Assembly: GCF_015706575.1 (NCBI RefSeq)
Contig: NW_024037072.1
Span: forward strand, 2,361,001 to 2,425,000
Direction: 5' to 3'
DNA length: 64,000 bases
From: Patiria miniata
Lineage: Eukaryota > Echinodermata > Asteroidea > Valvatida > Asterinidae
Part shown: piece by piece, positions 58,141-64,000 of the stretch
Numbering within the stretch: the stretch's first letter is position 1
Layout: each line of letters starts with the position of its first letter
Notes under the pieces: generated by a model
What the model saw: the letters and a program-made list of their open reading frames with translations, nothing else
Told to the model about the DNA's origin: nothing
Database searches by the model: none
Position numbers and translations under genes: made by a program

Positions 58141-59305
58141 CTTAAGGTACTGAAAACATGCAAAACAAGAAAATAGACTGGCTCCTAAAACAACCAGTCC
58201 AACACAGCTTCAGTACTGCATCAATCAACCATGCCAAAAGAATCTAAGAAACATGCGGCATGAAGCTGGAACAAGACTCAATTTACTACACATTTCTCCA
58301 TAGTCAAGCCACCAGACTATTGACACTGAGTGAAGAGGTCAGTCTTTTCAAATAGTTGGACCATGGTTGGACATGTACCAGTCTAGTATTTAGCCCTATT
58401 TTGAAATCACTTGACTTCCCTCTCATGTGCAAAATATTGAAGAAATGTCTCCTTTAAAAATTGAATTGAGTCTGCAAACCTGGTTGGTGAAATTACTGAG
58501 GACCTCCTTTTCTTTGCCCCAGTGGATTTTTGGAGAAATTTGCTGGCAAAAGTGTGAGTAAAGTGGGCCTGATTTAGTTTTGCACGTTTCAGAGCACTCC
58601 AGAGCCCTGTCTGTTTCTAGCTTACGATGACCAGAAAAGTACCAACAGTTGTAACTGTGATGAAGAAACACTGCTTAAGGAGTGCACAAATTCCTTGATA
58701 ATACTTAATTAAATATGTTCTGTCGTGGCCCATACACTTTGTGCGGGAGCTCGGAGTGGTGGCCCAGTATGAAATGTTTCCCCCGAGGTTTCATACCCCT
58801 GACTGTAAAATTTAAACAAGGGGAATCCGAAGACCAATCCATCCATTAAGTAATATGTCAGGCAATGACAAAATACTAAACCGAAAAATAGGCCCCTGTA
58901 GGCTATACATGTATACCATCATTAACTTTTGGTTGTTTTATTTGTCAAATATTATACTTGCCACGACCATACCAACTATATTACCTTTAAAACTCACACA
59001 TTACTTTCTGATATGTTGATATACCATACATTTGTGGATTGGTACTACGGCAACATTAGGAAAGATTCACATATCTGGCCATCACTAATTTTTCCATTCA
59101 GTGATTAGCCATCAGAAAGTGATAATAATGTCATAAAAAAAGTCAAAATTAGAAGGGAAAATATCGAAGTATTTACTGAGAAAAACACTTACAAATATTG
59201 TTTTCAGACCAGTCTCATAGGGTTTGTGCACAGGGTGACAGGTGATGTCCAGATATGGGAATCTTTCCCGTCATGGTTGCAGATACAACGAATAATATAC
59301 ATGTA

Positions 59306-60312
59306 GGTTTTCCCGGCCAAGTTAGCAGATTTGGCGGCCAAATTGGCGACCAATCACGAATCACCCATTTTCGCATGAATTTGAATGCACGTTGAGATCA
59401 ACATTCAATTACCTGAAAACACCAATCAATTTCACATTAGAAGCATGCGATTTCACAATTATATCATGCAATTTCAAAAATAGGACATTCAAATTAAAAT
59501 TGCACAAACGAGCATCCAAATTCGCCGGAGCTTCAAGCTGTGTAAGTTTGGTCATTCAAATTAAGCAAGCATATGTGAAAAGTAAGCACAGTAATTCGAA
59601 GTAGGTCCATGTCGTTCCGTTGTTTGTTAGAATAAGATGGAGTGTTTTTGTTACAATTTGGAAATATAATTATAAAAACCTGACTCCGACAAGACTCTGC
59701 CACTCTGATCGCCACGCAAACTGTTAATTTGAGGCATTAGAAATATCAATATTCCAGCTTATGGGCGTTACATTAGAATTTCAAATGTAGACCGTGGTCA
59801 TTTGATCGAAGCTTTCGATGGCAATGCCCAAGACTATCTTGAACTTGCAGACAATCTTGGCATAAATCTACTGCTACAGGTCAATTGTAGCCGCGTAGGT
59901 CTGAGACGGGAAAACCTGCCAAGAAGAGGGGCCAGAAACACAAAAGTGGACCACGACATTAAGCAGGAATAATCAAAGGTGAAAGAAATTAAAACACTCG
60001 CATCGTATACCTTCTTTTACTTTCATTTCGAATGCAAAAAGTGCTAAATAGAATGCGCGGAAATGAGAATCTCATGCAAATACCCCTAAACCAAACGGAC
60101 TGCTAAATTGAATGATCACTTAAACCGAATGACATAACTTCAATTTAGGATATGTTAAACATGAAAATGTCAGCCTGTTTTAAAACGAATTTGAACATCT
60201 GAAATCTAATACGAACCACAGGAATGACGACAGGGCGCTACTTCGCTTCAAATTGGCCACTATCATGATGAAATCGAATGCTATTTTTTTTGCGAAATTG
60301 GCCGGGAAAACC
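59306..60312. mobile_element. MITE with GGTTTTCCCGGCCAA ends, about 1 kb
   Basis: The left terminus GGTTTTCCCGGCCAAGTT is matched inverted by AATTGGCCGGGAAAACC on the right. The interior is rich in short CAATTTCA and ATTCAAATT words. It shares termini with the 42468-43335 element. Confidence 0.75.
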
Positions 60313-60318
60313 GATAGT

Positions 60319-61245
60319 TATTGCTTCGCTCATAATAGTGAGTGCCGGTCTTCTCAATTTACGTTTCGCTTGATTTCGTAACTGAAATGAGACACACTTC
60401 ATTACATTTTCAATACCTCTGTTGTGCCTAGCTCCGTGAAGCAGTAGTCAATACTCGGTGTTCACGAAAGAATTAAAAGGTCCCGTCATAGAATGCACTT
60501 TGTTGAATATGAGTGGGTGTGCAAATACACTGGGCACACTAACCTAAGCCTACATGTAGGGACACTCTATTGGAGTGTATACATGTAGCAGACGTGGGAC
60601 ACTTTCAACAATAAGGATAATGTGTGAATGATGACGCTTTCAAAACTGGTACTATAAATTTGCAGACTTAAAAAGAAATATAGTATTAGCCTGCTATTCG
60701 TTGAAAAATACATGTAGTATAGGCCAACCATTATAATCAACATTGTACCTTCTACTCCGCTGTTTTGATTTCCAGCTTGTTTTCCTACATCCCACTCACA
60801 AACAGGAGAAACCATCGTCATGTTATAACAAACTACGCATCTTTTTTTTTTTTTTTTTTTTTTTTAAAGAACCTTGACTTAAACACGACAGAACATAAGT
60901 ATATACATGAACAGTAATTTTGGTGGCCACAGTCTAGGACTGTGGTTATTCACTTTATGATGAGTCGTTGGTTGGTTTGAATGCTTTTCGGGTTAGGTTT
61001 CTTTCAGACGGTGTAACTTTAGAATGGCAATGCAATTATATACCCATAACTAACAACACTGAGCGTGGATGTATGCTCTGAGCCTGAAGTATAAAAACAG
61101 CCGTTTTAATAAGTTGGAGTAAATCTACATGTATATCTTTTATCGAAGAATGTTACCACTGTTTTATAGCGTAGGCCGCGCCTGCGTACGATGTTGTGCA
61201 ACTGCAAAGATGGTCCTACTGCCTCTGCCATTGATAGTCTCCTGT
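60319..61245. other. Non-coding stretch
   Basis: Unrecognised, with a T tract of about 24 nt near 60842-60865. No gene is supported. Confidence 0.45.
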
Positions 61246-61249
61246 TTAA

Positions 61250-61790
61250 AGGGAATATGCAACATTTGCAAAAATCGAAAAACAAAACTAGCATTTTTTT
61301 TTAAGAAATACCTTACAATGATGTTGGTAAATGACAGTCTAAAGACTAAAGCATCCTGTAAAATTGTGGCACCTGGTGTAAAGTCATTTTCAAGAAAAGT
61401 GGTATGTTTTGTATAAATTCCCAACGGTGGTCGGCCGACCACCGCGGTGCACCGTTGGAAAAACCTAAAAAAAATTCAACTACTGCTCAAAATTTACCAT
61501 TCAAGTACCATCCAAATTCTGTTTGCTTTTGGTAACATGTTCATGAACAGGTGCAGGCCAGCTAGACTGATTCCTTTACCGTACAATTTTCCGGCATTTA
61601 TAAATTGATCCATTTCATCTTTAGTGGAGTCAGGGAACCAGACTACTGGAGCTTTTTGTTTTTCTTGGTTTTTGCAGCATTTTCGAACACAAACCTTCAA
61701 ACATGTCATTGTAACAATATTTGATCTATTAAACTAACTCCTCAAATAGTTTATTTCTGAAAATTGCATAAACCAATGATGTACATTCCC
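61250..61790. mobile_element. TTAA-type MITE family, copy 3 (right end lost)
   Basis: Left TTAA at 61246-61249 with AGGGAATATGCAACATTTGC. The right end stops at GTACATTCCC, where a G tract (about 61804-61820) takes over. The central hairpin has arms GGTGGTC and GACCACC (61426-61443). Confidence 0.82.
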
Positions 61791-62351
61791 GGATCCCTCG
61801 GGGGCCGGGGGGGGGGGGGGAGGTGCAACCACACGTTCAGCTGCTGACTAATTGTATGATAATAGGAAAATTGGGCAAAAATAACAAATACATGTAGAAT
61901 GCTAAAGTTACTTAATTTATTCTTAAAGTTGCCTCCGAATGCAGTATAGGAACATCGTATATTCCAAACATTTCCGGACCTTCATACCCCGAACCCCTTA
62001 GCAGGTGTGCCTTCGATACGCCTTCAATCAATCACCCGCCTACATACCCCCTCCTGAAAGCCGTAGTAGATCCGCCCCTGTTTAACGACCCATAATTTGT
62101 TTCGTGCTGTCGCACGACACTACGAAACTGCATGTATATAGCGGCAGACTGGGTTTTTCATAAACAAATCGCATTTCAAAACCATCCCTCCACCATTATA
62201 GATTCATTTTTTTCTCAATTATTCTTGTGTACATAATGCATCAGTTAAAATGAATTTGGTAATAATAAAAAGATTATGGCATAATTCTAATTCTAATAAT
62301 TGTGGCCAGATTTGGGCGCTGTGATGATTTTTGTTTTGCATAGTGCGTTAA

Positions 62352-62859
62352 AGGGAAGATACAAGATTTGCAAACATCAAAAAACCGAAATGATCAAATT
62401 ATCACGAAATACCGTACTGAATTGTTATGGACTGATAGTCTAAAGCATCCTTTAAAATCGTGGCTCCTGGTGTGCTGACATTTTCAAGGAAGAACTGTAT
62501 TTTTCCACCGCTGGTCGGCCGACCAGCGTTGGAGAAAACTGGCTTTTTTCAAAAATTGTTCCTAATTGTTCATAATTAGTTATTCTGACTTTTCTTTGCA
62601 ATTGATTACACCGTCCTGTGAAGGGGTACAACTTATTCTCTGACCTTACAATTCCCCAAAGTGTATTAATTGCTAGTTTCATCTTAAGTGGGTCTGGGAA
62701 CCAGACTACAAGAACATGATTGGTTTTCTTGGTTTTTCCAGCATCTTCAAGCCCAAAACGTGAAACAAGTCAGTTTAACAATATTTGCTATAACATGCTT
62801 ATCCTCCAAATCCATTTATTTCTGAAAATTGCAGCAAAAGCAAATGTTGTACATTCCCT
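62352..62859. mobile_element. TTAA-type MITE family, copy 4
   Basis: Flanked by TTAA at 62348-62351 and 62860-62863, with ends AGGGAAGATACAAGATTTGC and GCAAATGTTGTACATTCCCT. The central hairpin has arms GCTGGTC and GACCAGC (62510-62527). It is 508 bp. Confidence 0.87.
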
Positions 62860-62879
62860 TTAATTAAAAAAAAACAAGT

Positions 62880-63400
62880 GAGAGTGCACTATAACCACTG
62901 GCCGTGTTGCAAGAAGTTTTAACACGTAGTTTGAATTGATCCAAGGTACGACAGTTTAAATTTGGATATGGTTTGGGAGATCATTCCATAGTTTGGGAGC
63001 AGTGAATCGGAAGGCACGTTGGCCGTATGATTTGATGATAACTGGATGTGGAGTGAGAAGATGGAACTAATTTGGCAGAGAGTTCTTGGTGGATGGCATT
63101 TGTTGATTAACTCTTGGGAATAAACGAGGGCTAATCCATGTATGCATTTGTAAATCAGATACCAATAATTTGAAAGTTATCCGATATTTATCTGGTAACC
63201 GATGCAGCTGATTTAGAACTAATGAAATGGGTTCATGTAAGCGTGTTTTAGTGATAATGATAAGCCTAGCCGCAGAGTTTATGTTGTGAATTCAGCAATC
63301 TGTAGAGGAGGCTGTTACAGTTGTCGATGCGGCTTGTCCCAAATGCATGGATCAGCCTTTCTGTTGACTGATCCAACTAAAATTCTAGATTTTTCCCCCG
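62880..63400. repeat. Dispersed retroelement-like tail (uncertain)
   Basis: Contains GGGAGATCATTCCATAGTTT, a GGGAGCAGTGAATCGGAAGG word and a later AGCAATCTGTAGAGGAGGCT. Such text resembles dispersed retroelement 3' regions common in animal genomes, but no reverse-transcriptase frame is intact. Family not identified. Confidence 0.35.
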
Positions 63401-63414
63401 ATTTTATGCAAGCC

Positions 63415-64000
63415 AAGTTGTAACGAGTCACTGAATTTTGTGACTCGAGTTGAGTCGAGTCATTTTAAAGAAGTGACTCGAGTCAAGAAGTGACTCATTA
63501 GTTCAAGAAGGTCGAGTCGAGTCACAGTGTGTGGTCGAATCGAGTCGAGTCAAGTCAAGTATTTAGCTCGAGTCAATTCGAGTCACAAATATTTGAACAC
63601 TATACAATAAATAAACACAAGAGAGAAAGTCATTTTTTGGCTTATTTAATTTTACATTCCGGCTACTACATGTGGTGACACCGCATTTGACTCTTAATGA
63701 TTTGAAAACGGGGAGCCAGGTGATCGCCATTCAACTGATGGGGACACTGATCAAACCATGTATGTATTTGTATACATTATTCGCGAACATTCTTACGTGA
63801 CGTGAACAAATACCAGCACTGCAAATATTTTTCGCAAGGTTTTGCTTGCATTTTTGGGAATCAAGTTTTATTAGCCTTCCTCGAGTCGAGTCAACATTCT
63901 GATGAGTGACTCGAGTCGAGTCGAGTCATTTGCTCGCAGTGACTCGAATCGAGTCAAGTCAATTGCCCTTAGAGACTCGAGTCGATTCGAGTCATCAAAA
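63415..64000. mobile_element. GACTCGAGTC-rich element, cut by the window edge
   Basis: Two clusters of GACTCGAGTC and GAGTCGAGTC words (63415-63600 and 63880-64000) flank about 280 bp of unrelated sequence. Dense subterminal repeats at both sides suggest a non-autonomous DNA transposon, perhaps of the hAT type. The right end lies outside the window. Confidence 0.6.

Overview
The window is nuclear DNA of an animal. It has long AT-rich introns, GT-AG splicing, dozens of dispersed repeats and three spliced genes. The phenylalanine hydroxylase gene keeps the exon lengths and intron phases I recall for the human gene. That conservation, plus the TACATGTA-rich and GTAGGCCTA-rich repeat landscape, suggests a marine invertebrate deuterostome (echinoderm, hemichordate or lancelet). 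The species cannot be fixed from sequence alone.

Layout. 1-9.2 kb: repeats, a tRNA-like unit inside an inverted repeat, and presumably the far 3' part of the PAH gene. 9.2-29.3 kb, minus strand: 12 exons of phenylalanine hydroxylase (PAH) over 20 kb; the short last exon was not found. Its introns hold tRNA-derived SINEs, TTAA-type MITEs, a pogo-like end, a mariner-like MITE and a nested pair of elements. 31.2-34.5 kb, plus strand: two exons of a probable LURAP1-family adaptor gene, divergent from PAH. 36.1-39.1 kb, minus strand: a two-exon class C GPCR of the metabotropic glutamate receptor family, with the core amino-acid pocket kept and the glutamate side-chain contacts lost. 39.5-40.1 kb: a 331-bp tandem duplication just upstream of that gene. 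41-46.1 kb: foldback MITEs, one nested in another. 46.4-52.8 kb: a 6.4-kb non-coding composite repeat with 34 exact TGACGTCA palindromes by hand count, mostly as pairs exactly 11 bp apart, ending in an array of about 171-bp monomers. 53-64 kb: more SINE/MITE copies, a near-perfect 467-bp foldback element with a 9-bp target duplication, and a GACTCGAGTC-rich element running off the right edge.

The genes are ordinary housekeeping and signalling genes with no obvious shared pathway: amino-acid catabolism, an NF-kB/cytoskeletal adaptor, and an amino-acid-sensing receptor. The unusual content is in the repeats. The most notable are the helically phased CRE-palindrome array (46.4-52.8 kb), the MITE family whose central hairpin changes sequence but keeps its pairing, and the TTAA insertion whose empty site survives in the opposite arm of its host element. 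Repeat comparisons, exon joins and motif counts were made by eye; no alignment or database search was run.
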